Source: Cellulomonas pakistanensis
Lineage (GTDB): Bacteria; Actinomycetota; Actinomycetes; Actinomycetales; Cellulomonadaceae
Assembly: GCF_016862755.1 (NCBI RefSeq)
Contig: NZ_BONO01000007.1
Span: 1 to 64,000, forward strand
Direction of reading: 5' to 3'
Length of the DNA: 64,000 bases
Shown: positions 33,604 to 41,113 of the stretch, in pieces
Layout: each line of letters begins with the position of its first letter
How positions within the stretch are numbered: the stretch's first letter is position 1
Program-made: the position numbers and the translations under genes
The notes under the pieces: model-generated
Database searches by the model: none
What the model saw: the letters and a program-made list of their open reading frames with translations, nothing else
Told to the model about the DNA's origin: nothing

Positions 33604-34531
33604 CCTCGGACGCGACCAGCTCGAGGTGGTCCAGGTCCTGCAGGTCGAGCACCTGCAGGTAGACCCGCGTGATGCCCTGCTCGGCGAGCGTGCCGAGCCG
33701 GTCGACCATCGCGGTCGGCGTGCCCGCGATGCCGACGGCGCGGACCTCCTCCGGGTCGCGCCCGATCGCGGCGGACCGGCGGTCCACCTCGGCGTCGTCC
33801 TTGCCGCCCGCCAGGACGAGCGCGGCCGACATCGTCAGCGTCTGCGGGTCGCGGCCGATCGCGCGGCACGCCTCGCGGACGGTCTCCAGCTTCTCGCCCA
33901 CGACGTCCAGCGGCGGGAACGTCAGGTTGAACTCGGACGCGAACCGCGCGGCGAGCGCCGGCGTCTTCCGCGGGCCGAGGCCGCCGACGATCAGCGGCAC
34001 GCCCGCGCGGGACGGGTCGAGCGGCGAGGCCTGCACCGGCTTGGGCAGCGCCGGGCTGTTCGTCAGCGTGTAGTGCTCGCCGGCGTAGTCGAACCGCTCG
34101 CCCACCGGGGTGCCCCACAGGCCGGTGACGACCTCGAGCTGCTCGGTGAACAGGCCGAACCGCTTGTCCGGGAACGGGATGCCGTAGGCGGCGTGCTCCT
34201 CGGCGTACCAGCCGGTGCCCAGGCCGAGCTCGACGCGGCCGCCCGACATCTGGTCGACCTGCGCGACCTGGATGGCGAGCACGCCCGGGTGCCGGAAGGT
34301 GGCCGACGACACCAGGGTGCCGAGCCGGATGCGGCTGGTCTCGCGGGCCAGGCCGGCGAGCGTCGTCCAGGCGTCGGTCGGGCCGGGCAGGCCGTCGCCG
34401 GAGCCCATCGACAGGTAGTGGTCGGAGCGGAAGAAGGCGTCGAAGCCCAGGTCCTCGGTGGCGCGCGCGACGGCGAGGAGGTCGTCGTAGGTGGCGCCCT
34501 GCTGCGGTTCGGTGAAGATCCTCAGGTCCAT
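33584..34531 (-). CDS. LLM-class F420-dependent oxidoreductase
   Basis: 315-aa luciferase-like TIM-barrel protein. Typical parts: MDLRIFTEPQQ start, LARETSRIRLGTLVSSATFRHPGVLA, VELGLGTGWYAEEHAAYGIPF and PLIVGGLGPRKTPALAARFASEFNL. In actinobacteria this class usually uses coenzyme F420, though FMN is possible in related proteins. The reaction is unknown. Monocistronic, overlapping the convergent membrane glycosyltransferase gene by 20 bp. Confidence 0.92.
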   Translation of the reverse strand: MDLRIFTEPQQGATYDDLLAVARATEDLGFDAFFRSDHYLSMGSGDGLPGPTDAWTTLAGLARETSRIRLGTLVSSATFRHPGVLAIQVAQVDQMSGGRVELGLGTGWYAEEHAAYGIPFPDKRFGLFTEQLEVVTGLWGTPVGERFDYAGEHYTLTNSPALPKPVQASPLDPSRAGVPLIVGGLGPRKTPALAARFASEFNLTFPPLDVVGEKLETVREACRAIGRDPQTLTMSAALVLAGGKDDAEVDRRSAAIGRDPEEVRAVGIAGTPTAMVDRLGTLAEQGITRVYLQVLDLQDLDHLELVASEVMPQVR

Positions 34532-34593
34532 GCGCGCAGCCTTTCACGGCGCGCGGGGTGGGTCGCGCCGCCGGCCACCGGTACGGTCGGGGC

Positions 34594-34809
34594 GTGCTGC
34601 GCGGCGTCCGGTGGTCGAGCCTCGCCGTCGTGCTGGGCGCGGGGGCGCTGGCGCTGGTGTGCCTCGTGCTCGCGCTGCGCGGGCGGCCGTGGGCGTGGCT
34701 CGTCGGGGCGGCGTGCGCGGCGACCGCCCTGCGCGAGGTCCGGGCGCTGCGGCGGCTCGACCGGCCGGCTGCGCGGCGCGGTCGCGGGGCCGGCGGGCCC
34801 CGCGCGTGA
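34594..34809 (+). CDS. Small two-helix membrane protein
   Basis: 71 aa with helices at about residues 8-27 (LAVVLGAGALALVCLVLALRG) and 31-46, then a basic tail. No family recognised. The GTG at 34594 follows TACGGT (34582-34587) by 6 nt, the leaderless pattern shared by many genes here, which is the main support that it is real. It ends 12 nt before the DUF1684 gene and may be cotranscribed. Confidence 0.65.
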   Translation: MLRGVRWSSLAVVLGAGALALVCLVLALRGRPWAWLVGAACAATALREVRALRRLDRPAARRGRGAGGPRA

Positions 34810-34821
34810 GACGGTGAGGGC

Positions 34822-35481
34822 ATGGTGACGCAGCTCGGCCTGGCCCTCGACGCGCTCGCGGTCGCGGACTGGCGGCGGCGCACCGCGCAGATGTACGCCG
34901 ACGTCCGCCGCCTCGCCGAGGACGACCCCGCCGCGGCCCACGCCGAGTGGGTCGCGCGCCGCGACGAGCTGTTCGCCACGCACGCCGCCTCGCCCCTGCA
35001 CCACGCCGCGAAGGCCGTGTTCGAGGGCCTGTCGGTCGCGCCGTACGACCCGGCGTACCGGTTCGAGGTGCGGGTGCGGGCGACGTCGGCGCAGCGGCTC
35101 GAGGTGACGACCGGGACCGACGGGGTGGTGCCGTTCGACCGCGTGGGCCGCGTGGAGCTCGAGGGCCTGGGGTCGCTGTCCGTCTGGGCGCTGCGCACCT
35201 ACGGCGGCGGCATCTTCATCCCGGTCAAGGACGCCACGGCCGGGAAGGGCACCTACGGCGGCGGGCGGTACCTGCTCGACACCATCAAGCACGCGGACCT
35301 GGGCCGGGCCACCGACGGCGGGCTGATCCTCGACCTGAACTTCGCGTACAACCCGTCCTGCGCGTACGACCCGGCGTGGGCGTGCCCGCTCGCCACCCGC
35401 GGGAACGTGCTGCCCGCCCCGGTGCCGGTCGGCGAGCAGCAGCCCGACCCGAAGCTCGTGGCGGACTTCGAGCTGGAGTAG
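34822..35481 (+). CDS. DUF1684 domain-containing protein
   Basis: 219 aa with the DUF1684 pattern: WRRRTAQMYADVRRL at the start, WVARRDELFATHAASPL, then the conserved core GGGIFIPVKDATAGKGTYGGGRYLLDT and the Asn-Tyr/Cys region LDLNFAYNPSCAYDPAWACPLATRGN. The function of this family is not established. A GAGGG precedes the ATG. It lies 12 nt downstream of a small membrane protein gene and converges with the lapA-like gene. Confidence 0.92.
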   Translation: MVTQLGLALDALAVADWRRRTAQMYADVRRLAEDDPAAAHAEWVARRDELFATHAASPLHHAAKAVFEGLSVAPYDPAYRFEVRVRATSAQRLEVTTGTDGVVPFDRVGRVELEGLGSLSVWALRTYGGGIFIPVKDATAGKGTYGGGRYLLDTIKHADLGRATDGGLILDLNFAYNPSCAYDPAWACPLATRGNVLPAPVPVGEQQPDPKLVADFELE

Positions 35482-35484
35482 CGC

Positions 35485-35733
35485 TCAGCGGCCGCGGCGG
35501 CCCGCGCGGCGGATCCGGAACGTGCCCGCCGCCAGGCCGACCAGCAGCATCGCGGTCAGGGCGACCCACAGCGGCGTGGTGACCGTGGTGGCCAGGAGGT
35601 GGATGCGGACCGGCTGCCGGTTCTGCGCGACGAACACCACCGCGAGCACCACCAGCAGGATGCTCAGCCAGCGGCGCTGCAGGAACGCGAGGACCGGGTT
35701 CGGGCGGTCGGTGGGGGTCTCGGTGCTGCTCAC
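35485..35733 (-). CDS. LapA-domain small membrane protein
   Basis: 82 aa with two helices (WLSILLVVLAVVFVAQN and VALTAMLLVGLAAGTF) separated by RQPVRIHLLATTVTTPLW, the LapA (DUF1049) pattern, and a basic C-terminus. In E. coli LapA helps regulate LPS synthesis; this monoderm relative must do something else. The GTG at 35733 with AGGAGG 8 nt upstream is preferred over a longer reading. Confidence 0.82.
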   Translation of the reverse strand: MSSTETPTDRPNPVLAFLQRRWLSILLVVLAVVFVAQNRQPVRIHLLATTVTTPLWVALTAMLLVGLAAGTFRIRRAGRRGR

Positions 35734-35822
35734 GGCGGGCTCCTCCTGGACGGCGGCGGCGGCGGACCGCCGGTCCGAGCATGGCGCAGGACCGGGCCGC
35801 ACGACCACCTACGCTGTCCGGC

Positions 35823-36266
35823 GTGCCGCTGACGATCGAGACCCGCAACCCCGCCGAGATCACCGCCGCCGAGCTGTACGCCCTGCTGCGGCTGCGCGTC
35901 GACGTGTTCGTGGTGGAGCAGGCGTGCCCGTACCCCGAGCTCGACGGCCAGGACCTGCTCGACGACTCCCTGCAGGTGTGGGCGCACGACGACGGCGAGC
36001 TCCTCGGCACCATCCGGGTGCTGCGCGCGGGCAGCGACGAGCCGGCGATCGGCCGGGTCGCGACCGCCGGTGCCGCCCGCGGGCGCGGGGTCGCCGGCGC
36101 GCTGCTGGAGCACGGCATCGCGCTGTGCGGGCCCGGCGCGACGATCCACCTGCACGCGCAGGCGCACCTGGAGGCCTGGTACGGCCGGTTCGGGTTCGAG
36201 CGCGCGGGCGCGGACTACGACGAGGACGGCATCCCGCACGTGCCGATGGTGCGCACCCCGCGCTGA
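35823..36266 (+). CDS. ElaA-type GNAT acetyltransferase
   Basis: 147 aa, the usual ElaA length. Conserved parts are ELYALLRLRVDVFVVEQACPYPELDGQD at the start, acetyl-CoA-binding AIGRVATAGAARGRGVAGALLEHGI (about 79-103), and HLHAQAHLEAWYGRFGF near the end. Acceptor unknown. The GTG at 35823 lies 8 nt after TACGCT (35809-35814), which favours it over a longer reading and indicates a leaderless or nearly leaderless mRNA. Confidence 0.9.
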   Translation: MPLTIETRNPAEITAAELYALLRLRVDVFVVEQACPYPELDGQDLLDDSLQVWAHDDGELLGTIRVLRAGSDEPAIGRVATAGAARGRGVAGALLEHGIALCGPGATIHLHAQAHLEAWYGRFGFERAGADYDEDGIPHVPMVRTPR

Positions 36267-36288
36267 CGCGAGCGGTCGCCGGGGGCCC

Positions 36289-37326
36289 TCAGCGCTGGCA
36301 GGTCGGGCACCAGTAGAGCTTGCGCCCGGCCATCTCCTCCACGACCACCGGGGTACCGCACGTCCGGCAGGGCTCGCCGCCGCGGCCGTACACCCAGTGC
36401 CGCTGCGCCTGGTCCCGCAGCGCCTCCGCGCGGCCCGCGTCGTCCAGGTCCTCGCGGGTCAGCATGACGCCGGTGGCGATGCCGTCCGCGAGCAGCACCG
36501 ACCAGTCGTCCCACAGCGCGCGGGCGGTCTCGGCCGGGACCCGCCTGCCGGGCGTGTGCGGGTCGAGCCGGGCGCGGTAGAGCAGCTCGGCGCGGTAGAT
36601 GTTGCCGATCCCGGCGACCACGGCCTGGTCCATCAGCAGCTGCCCGACAGGCGTGCCGCGCGCGGTGAGCCGCTGCACCATGACGTCCGCGGCCGTCCCG
36701 GGCCCGGGCGCCACGGCGTCCGCGACGGCCGGGTCGGACTCGCCGGGCTCGACGTGCGCCGCCGCGCCCGTCGCCGCGGCGACCGCGTGCGGGTCGGCCA
36801 TCCGGGCGCGCACGTCGTCCTCGACCGCGGGGTCCGGGCCCAGCTTCGCGAGCGCCGCGGCCGTCGCGGCGGGGTCGAGCACCTCGCACGCGGTGGGGCC
36901 GCGCAGGTCGGCGACGGTCTGCTCGGTGGCCAGCCGCACCCGCACCTGGCCGACCGGCTCCGGCGGGAAGTCCTCGGACTCGGCGCCCTCGTCGCCCTCG
37001 CGCTCCCCCTCGCCCATCCGGACCGACCGGCGGACCCGCGGCGCGCCGAGGCTCGCGACCGCGCCGCCGCCCTCGACCAGCGGCGACACCACGCCGAGGA
37101 AGTCCCACGCCCCGTACAGGCCGAGGTGCACCCGCAGCACGTGGCCGCCCGCGAAGCCGAGGAACAGCTGCTTGCCGACCGCCGCGGAGGTCAGCAGCTC
37201 GCGCCCGTCGAGCAGCGCGGCGCCCTGCGCGAACCGCCCCTGCGGCGAGGACACCGCCAGGCGGTGGCCGACGAAGTCCCGGGCGAACTGCCGGGCGATG
37301 CGGTGGACGGTGTGACCCTCGGGCAT
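36289..37326 (-). CDS. Fpg/Nei-family DNA glycosylase
   Basis: 345-aa base-excision repair enzyme. It starts MPEGHTVHRIAR; Pro2 is the Schiff-base nucleophile and Glu3 the acid, as in Nei. The H2TH region includes LMDQAVVAGIGNIYRAELLYRARLDP. The zinc finger near the C-terminus has CRTCG and CPTC (four Cys). Compared with usual members of about 260-290 aa, it carries extra acidic/basic insertions near residues 100-120 (GEGEREGDEGAESED) and 180-215. It most likely removes oxidised pyrimidines and nicks the abasic site. Confidence 0.92.
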   Translation of the reverse strand: MPEGHTVHRIARQFARDFVGHRLAVSSPQGRFAQGAALLDGRELLTSAAVGKQLFLGFAGGHVLRVHLGLYGAWDFLGVVSPLVEGGGAVASLGAPRVRRSVRMGEGEREGDEGAESEDFPPEPVGQVRVRLATEQTVADLRGPTACEVLDPAATAAALAKLGPDPAVEDDVRARMADPHAVAAATGAAAHVEPGESDPAVADAVAPGPGTAADVMVQRLTARGTPVGQLLMDQAVVAGIGNIYRAELLYRARLDPHTPGRRVPAETARALWDDWSVLLADGIATGVMLTREDLDDAGRAEALRDQAQRHWVYGRGGEPCRTCGTPVVVEEMAGRKLYWCPTCQR

Positions 37327-37370
37327 GCGCCCAGGCTAGGGGCGACCTCCGACGCCCGCGCGGGCCGGGA

Positions 37371-37571
37371 TCAGTCGTCCCAGAACGCGACCCAGGCGCC
37401 CACGGCGAGCAGCACCACGAGCACGCCCGCCGCCGGCCACAGCGCGGCGGACCACGTCCAGCCCGCCGCGAGCTCGTGGACGACGTCCCGCCCGCCGACG
37501 ACGCGGCCGACGAGCGCGGTCGCCGTGCGGAGCACGAGCTCCACCAGCGTGTCGACGGCTCCGGTCAGCAC
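37371..37571 (-). CDS. Small membrane protein (66 aa)
   Basis: One amphipathic N-terminal half and one strong helix (SAALWPAAGVLVVLLAVGAWVAF) ending in Trp-Asp-Asp. No family recognised. Its GTG overlaps the stop of a possible 13-residue leaderless peptide (ATG at 37584-37586 area, 6 nt after CAGGAT on the minus strand), which would couple translation. Evidence is only composition and this arrangement, so confidence is moderate. Confidence 0.5.
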   Translation of the reverse strand: MLTGAVDTLVELVLRTATALVGRVVGGRDVVHELAAGWTWSAALWPAAGVLVVLLAVGAWVAFWDD

Positions 37572-37758
37572 GCGGTCGCCCGCGGCGCGGCATCCCTGCA
37601 GGTCATGGGTCCATCCTGGCAGGCACAGCGGGCGCACAGCCAGCCGCCGTGCCGCCGGTCGGCCGACCCCGTCCCAGGGAGCGGCCGGGTGCGGGGGCCG
37701 CCTCGACGCGCTCGGTACGCTGCGGGGACCGTCCGCACGGACCGACAGGGGACCCCGC

Positions 37759-38469
37759 ATGGCCACGAGCACGCCGCCCGCGACCGAGCCCGCCGCGCCG
37801 GACCGCCGGCAGCGCGCCCGGCTGGCCGCCCTGGCCGTCGGCGTGGTCGCTCTGCTCGCCGTCGCCGGCGTCTGGTTCGGGGCGCACCAGCGCGCGCAGG
37901 CCCAGGGCCGCGAGGATCTCGAGGAGGCGCTCGCCGCCCTCGCCCCGGTCGCCACCGAGCTCCAGCAGATGACCGACTCCTCGCGCGAGGCGCTCGCGTC
38001 GACGGAGGGACGGCTGCTCGACCCGGCCGTCGGCACGACGATGGCGACCGCCATCGAGGACGCCGAGGCGCTCGACACGTCGGCGCCGACCGAGGGGTCG
38101 CCCGCCGAGCAGGCGGCGGCGGTCGACCGGACCCGCGAGGCGGCCCAGGACCGCCTGGCGACCCTCCATGACGCGTCCGTCGCGCTGTTCACCGACAGCT
38201 ACCACTTCGACCTGCAGCAGGAGGCGGACGCCCTCGCCGCCGCGACCGCCGGGCTGGACGGCGCGGTGGCCACCGGCGAGCAGGCGCTGGCGGCGGGCAC
38301 CGGGGACGCGGACGCGCGGTCGGCGCTGCGGTCGGCGCTCGACGCGGCCGCCGCCGCGCGCGCGACGCAGGTGGACGCCGAGGACATCGACTCGGTCATC
38401 GGGGCCACCACCGCCGTCCGGGACGCGCGGACCGCGGTCGAGGCGGCGACGGGCGCGCTCGCGGGCTGA
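37759..38469 (+). CDS. Membrane-anchored coiled-coil protein, uncharacterised
   Basis: 236 aa. After a Pro/Arg-rich cytosolic start there is one helix (LAALAVGVVALLAVAGVWFGAH). The remaining 185 residues are Ala/Glu/Asp-rich helices with heptad-like spacing, likely outside the cell. No family recognised. A TACGCT box (37716-37721) about 38 nt before the ATG is a possible promoter. Neighbours do not suggest a role. Confidence 0.72.
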   Translation: MATSTPPATEPAAPDRRQRARLAALAVGVVALLAVAGVWFGAHQRAQAQGREDLEEALAALAPVATELQQMTDSSREALASTEGRLLDPAVGTTMATAIEDAEALDTSAPTEGSPAEQAAAVDRTREAAQDRLATLHDASVALFTDSYHFDLQQEADALAAATAGLDGAVATGEQALAAGTGDADARSALRSALDAAAAARATQVDAEDIDSVIGATTAVRDARTAVEAATGALAG

Positions 38470-38498
38470 CGCCACGCCGCCGCCGCGGCCGGCCGGCG

Positions 38499-38947
38499 TC
38501 AGGCCCGGTCCGCCCCGGGCACGTCCGCCTTCACGTCGTCGTACCCGTGCGCGTTCGGCAGCTCGGCCGGCGCGTACACCAGCCGCACCACTCCGGTCGG
38601 GAAGATGTCCGACCGCAGCAGCCGCAGGGGGTAGATCGGCGCGCCCTCGTCGAACAGCCGCTCGCCGCCCCGGGCCGCGACCGGGTGCACGAGCAGCCGC
38701 AGCTCGTCGAGCAGGCCGGCGGCGAGCAGCTGCCGCACGACGGACAGCGACCCCGGCACGACGACCTTGCCGACGCCCGGCTCGGCCTTGAGCGCGGTCA
38801 CGGCCCCGATCAGGTCGCCCTCGACCCGCTCGGCGTTCCGCCAGCCCAGGTCGGCCGTCCCGCGGGTGGCGACGGGAGGTGCCAGGCCGGGTCGATCTCG
38901 GCCACGCCGTCGAGCGAGATGAACAGGGTGGAGACGATCGTCGCCAT
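38499..38947 (-). pseudogene. RibD_C/dihydrofolate reductase-like gene, deleted and frameshifted
   Basis: The ATG at 38947 begins a normal RibD_C-family N-terminus (MATIVSTLFISLDGVAEIDPAWHLP) in one frame. The C-terminal half is in another frame: WRNAERVEGDLIGAVTALKAEPG, KVVVPGSLSVVRQLLAAGLLDELRL and LVHPVAARGGERLF. Family members are about 185-200 aa, and the 60-70 residues normally joining these parts (including the LLLGRxTYE block) are missing. The junction is near 38870. The product would be non-functional. A deletion with frameshift is more likely than sequencing error because so much is gone. Confidence 0.8.
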
Positions 38948-39122
38948 CGGGTCCTCCGGTGTGCGTGCGGCGCCGCGGCCGCGCGGTCCGCGGGTGCGTG
39001 GGCACCCATCACACCCCACCCGGTCGCGCGCGCCCAGGACCGGGCGTCCACGGGCCGGACGCGGACGTCGCGGCCGGCCGCGCGCTGACCTGCGCGGCCG
39101 TCGCGGGGGCGGTGCCGGTCTC

Positions 39123-39151
39123 TTGACACCGCCCGGCGGCCTGCTCACACT
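39123..39151 (+). promoter_or_regulatory. Strong promoter for leaderless small ORF
   Basis: A consensus -35 TTGACA (39123-39128), 17-nt spacer, and -10 CACACT (39146-39151). Transcription should start at or next to the ATG at 39159. It is the best -35 match I found in the window. Confidence 0.75.
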
Positions 39152-39158
39152 CGTCGGC

Positions 39159-39251
39159 ATGTCCGCCGTCCGGCACGCCCACGCGACCCCGCTCCCCGCG
39201 GGGTCCGTCGCCGTGCCGTCGGTGCGGTGCAGCTGTCGCCCGTGTCGCTGA
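39159..39251 (+). CDS. 30-aa leaderless Cys-rich peptide, possible attenuator leader
   Basis: Reads MSAVRHAHATPLPAGSVA then VPSVRCSCRPCR and stops. The ATG is 7 nt after a -10 box preceded by TTGACA at 17 nt, so the mRNA starts at the ATG. Three Cys lie in the last seven residues. Within 10 nt of the stop a long GC hairpin forms (39261-39298). This is the layout of a cysteine-responsive translation attenuator, as known from mycobacterial Cys-rich leader peptides. The next gene, at 39396, encodes an unknown 83-aa protein. Function is inference. Confidence 0.6.
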   Translation: MSAVRHAHATPLPAGSVAVPSVRCSCRPCR

Positions 39252-39260
39252 CCTGCCACT

Positions 39261-39298
39261 GGTCCTCCGCCCGCGCCTGAGCGCGCGCCCGCGGGACC
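39261..39298 (+). terminator. Hairpin after the Cys-rich peptide
   Basis: GGTCC (39261-39265) pairs with GGACC (39294-39298), and an inner CGCGC-CTGA-GCGCG stem lies at 39272-39285. It begins 10 nt after the peptide stop and could act as terminator or attenuator. Confidence 0.5.
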
Positions 39299-39395
39299 CG
39301 TCGCGTCACCCCGCGCAGCCGCCCTCCGCGCGGCCCCGGTCGACCCGGGCCGCCGCGCGAGCACCCCGCACCGCAGCCGGACCCCAGGAGCCCCC

Positions 39396-39647
39396 ATGCC
39401 GCAGCACGCCCGCGTCGACGTCCTCCCCGTCCAGGAGGTCGTCGCCTCCGCCTCCCCGAGCGCCTGGCGCGACGGCCTCGTCCGCGAGCAGGGCGACGCC
39501 CAGGTGACGGTCGCCCTGCTCGACGGCGAGGTCGCGGTGCTCACCACACGCGCGGTGCCGCAGCCCGGCGAGCCGGTCGCGGTGCACCCGGTCGCCGGGC
39601 TGCTGGCCGTCGGCGGCGTCTGGTACGACGCGCGCCCGCCGGTCTGA
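39396..39647 (+). CDS. Uncharacterised 83-aa protein
   Basis: No family recognised. Predicted soluble, mainly beta-rich (QVTVALLDGEVAVLTTRAVPQPGEPVAVHPVAGLLAVGGVWYDA). The ATG has AGGAG 5 nt upstream. It follows the Cys-rich leader peptide and hairpin by 145 nt in the same direction and may be its regulated target, though it contains no Cys itself. Confidence 0.65.
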   Translation: MPQHARVDVLPVQEVVASASPSAWRDGLVREQGDAQVTVALLDGEVAVLTTRAVPQPGEPVAVHPVAGLLAVGGVWYDARPPV

Positions 39648-39666
39648 GTCCGGTCGCTCCGACCGG

Positions 39667-40062
39667 TCAGGCCGTCGACGACATCGCCGAGCGGCAGGCG
39701 TCGACCATGGCGCGGCAGGCCTGGGCGCAGATCCGGCAGTGCTCGGACATCGACGCGTGCTGCTCGCACTCCGCCGCGCACGCCTCGCCCACGGCCACGC
39801 AGGCGGCCATCATCGACGACATCGCGGACGCGTCGTAGCCCGCGGGCCGCAGCATCATCCGCATCGTGGTGGTCGCGACGTCCGCGGTGCTCGCGCACAG
39901 GGACGCACATCGGGCCATGCTCTCCCCGGCGTCGGCGTCCGCGCACATGGTCGCGGCCATCGCCGCGGCCGAGCAGGCCTCGATGCAGGGCTGCATCGAC
40001 ACCATGTCCATCCCCGTCGTGCCGGCCGGCATCGACTTCATCATGTCCGTCATCATGCTCAC
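39667..40062 (-). CDS. Cys-rich four-helix copper-storage-like protein (Csp/DUF326)
   Basis: 131 aa with about 13 Cys spaced along helices (CIEACSAAAMAATMCADAD, ARCASLCASTAD, AACVAVGEACAAECEQH, EHCRICAQACRAMVDAC). This is the DUF326/Csp pattern in which a four-helix bundle lined by Cys stores Cu(I) in the cytosol. It also contains many Met residues at the N-terminus. No Tat signal is present, so it is the cytosolic (Csp3-like) type. No copper ATPase, CsoR or chaperone gene is nearby. Start GTG at 40062; GAGAGGTGG upstream. Confidence 0.85.
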   Translation of the reverse strand: MSMMTDMMKSMPAGTTGMDMVSMQPCIEACSAAAMAATMCADADAGESMARCASLCASTADVATTTMRMMLRPAGYDASAMSSMMAACVAVGEACAAECEQHASMSEHCRICAQACRAMVDACRSAMSSTA

Positions 40063-40181
40063 GGCAGGTCCACCTCTCGAGCGATCGGCTGGTGCTCCGG
40101 CACGGCCGACGCTACGCCGGGGGCTCGTCGGGCCACCAGGGTCGCGCGCCGGCGTGCACGGGCGTGCGCGCCGCCCGCGCG

Positions 40182-40694
40182 TCAGGGGGCGGCGTCCAGG
40201 GTCCCGACCTCCACGGTGACGACCGTCCCGCCCGCCGGAGCGGCGAACCCGCGCTCACGGGGACCGGCGCCGCCCGGCGGGACCGAGACGTCGGGACCCG
40301 CGAGCACGACGACGAACCGCTCCCCCGCGAACCCCGTGGCCAGCAGCTTCCCGTCGAGCGGGACCGGCGACGTGCGCAGGCCGTACTGCGGGCCGTAGGC
40401 GGACACCCAGGCGGCGATCGCCTGGTCCGGCGGCAGGTCGACCTCGTACGCCACCCGGACGAGCCCCCGCTCGTCCGGGTCGCCGAGCAGCCCCCGCCGG
40501 GGCTCGAGGTCCTCCCGCCCGAGCGTGACCGCGGCGACCGGCGGGACCACCACGGCCTCGGCGGCCAGCTCGGCGGTGCCCGGGCCCGGCCCGGCCGACC
40601 AGGCCCGGAGGCCCACGACCGCGAGCACCCCCAGGGCCGCGCCGGCCGCGAGCGCCAGGAGGGAGACGACGAGGGAGGAACGACGAGGGGTCAC
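40182..40694 (-). CDS. Membrane-anchored uncharacterised protein
   Basis: 170 aa with an N-terminal signal-anchor (SLVVSLLALAAGAALGVLAVVGLRAW) and a globular extracellular part. A segment VAYEVDLPPDQAIAAWVSAYGPQYGL suggests a small alpha/beta domain. No lipobox and no family recognised. It is divergent from yidD and converges toward nothing obvious. Confidence 0.7.
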   Translation of the reverse strand: MTPRRSSLVVSLLALAAGAALGVLAVVGLRAWSAGPGPGTAELAAEAVVVPPVAAVTLGREDLEPRRGLLGDPDERGLVRVAYEVDLPPDQAIAAWVSAYGPQYGLRTSPVPLDGKLLATGFAGERFVVVLAGPDVSVPPGGAGPRERGFAAPAGGTVVTVEVGTLDAAP

Positions 40695-40827
40695 GCGGGG
40701 ACCGTAGGGCTCGCGGCCGGTCGGGCGCGGGCGGACGCGGGCGCGTCACCCGATCGCCGCGCGGGACGTGGCACCCCGGGCCGGTCCCCGCCGCGCGGGG
40801 CCGCCCCGCCCCGCCTACCGTGGCGCG

Positions 40828-41106
40828 ATGAGCCTCGCCGCCTCTGCCGCCGACCGCCTGATCCGCGTCTACCAGCGCCGGCTCTCACCCTGGAAGGGGT
40901 ACTCCTGCGCGCACCGCGTCGCGCACGGCGGGACGTCCTGCTCCGAGGAGATCCGGCGCACCGTCGTCCGCCGCGGCGTCCTGAGAGGCCTGCGACCGAC
41001 GGCCGCCCGGTTCGTCGCCTGCTACCAGGCCGCTGGGATGCTGGCGCAGTCGGACGTGCGCGGGGTGTGCTGCTGCGGCGGCATCCCGATCCCGTTCCGG
41101 TTCTGA
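40828..41106 (+). CDS. YidD-type membrane insertion factor (divergent)
   Basis: 92 aa. LIRVYQRRLSPWKGYSCAHR matches the YidD start (YQ..SP...CRF), and HGGTSCSEEIRRTVVRRGVLRGLRPTAARFVAC follows the family pattern. The family's later residues are less conserved, and a Cys cluster CCCGGIP ends the protein. YidD usually sits beside rnpA and yidC; here it stands alone, so it is probably a paralogue. ATG 40828 lies 6 nt after TACCGT (40816-40821), implying a leaderless mRNA. Confidence 0.8.
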   Translation: MSLAASAADRLIRVYQRRLSPWKGYSCAHRVAHGGTSCSEEIRRTVVRRGVLRGLRPTAARFVACYQAAGMLAQSDVRGVCCCGGIPIPFRF

Positions 41107-41113
41107 CGCGCGG

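Noticed and set aside
39306..39587. Minus-strand 93-codon frame opposite the 83-aa gene
   Set aside because: No ribosome site; the plus-strand gene has AGGAG and follows a strong promoter unit.
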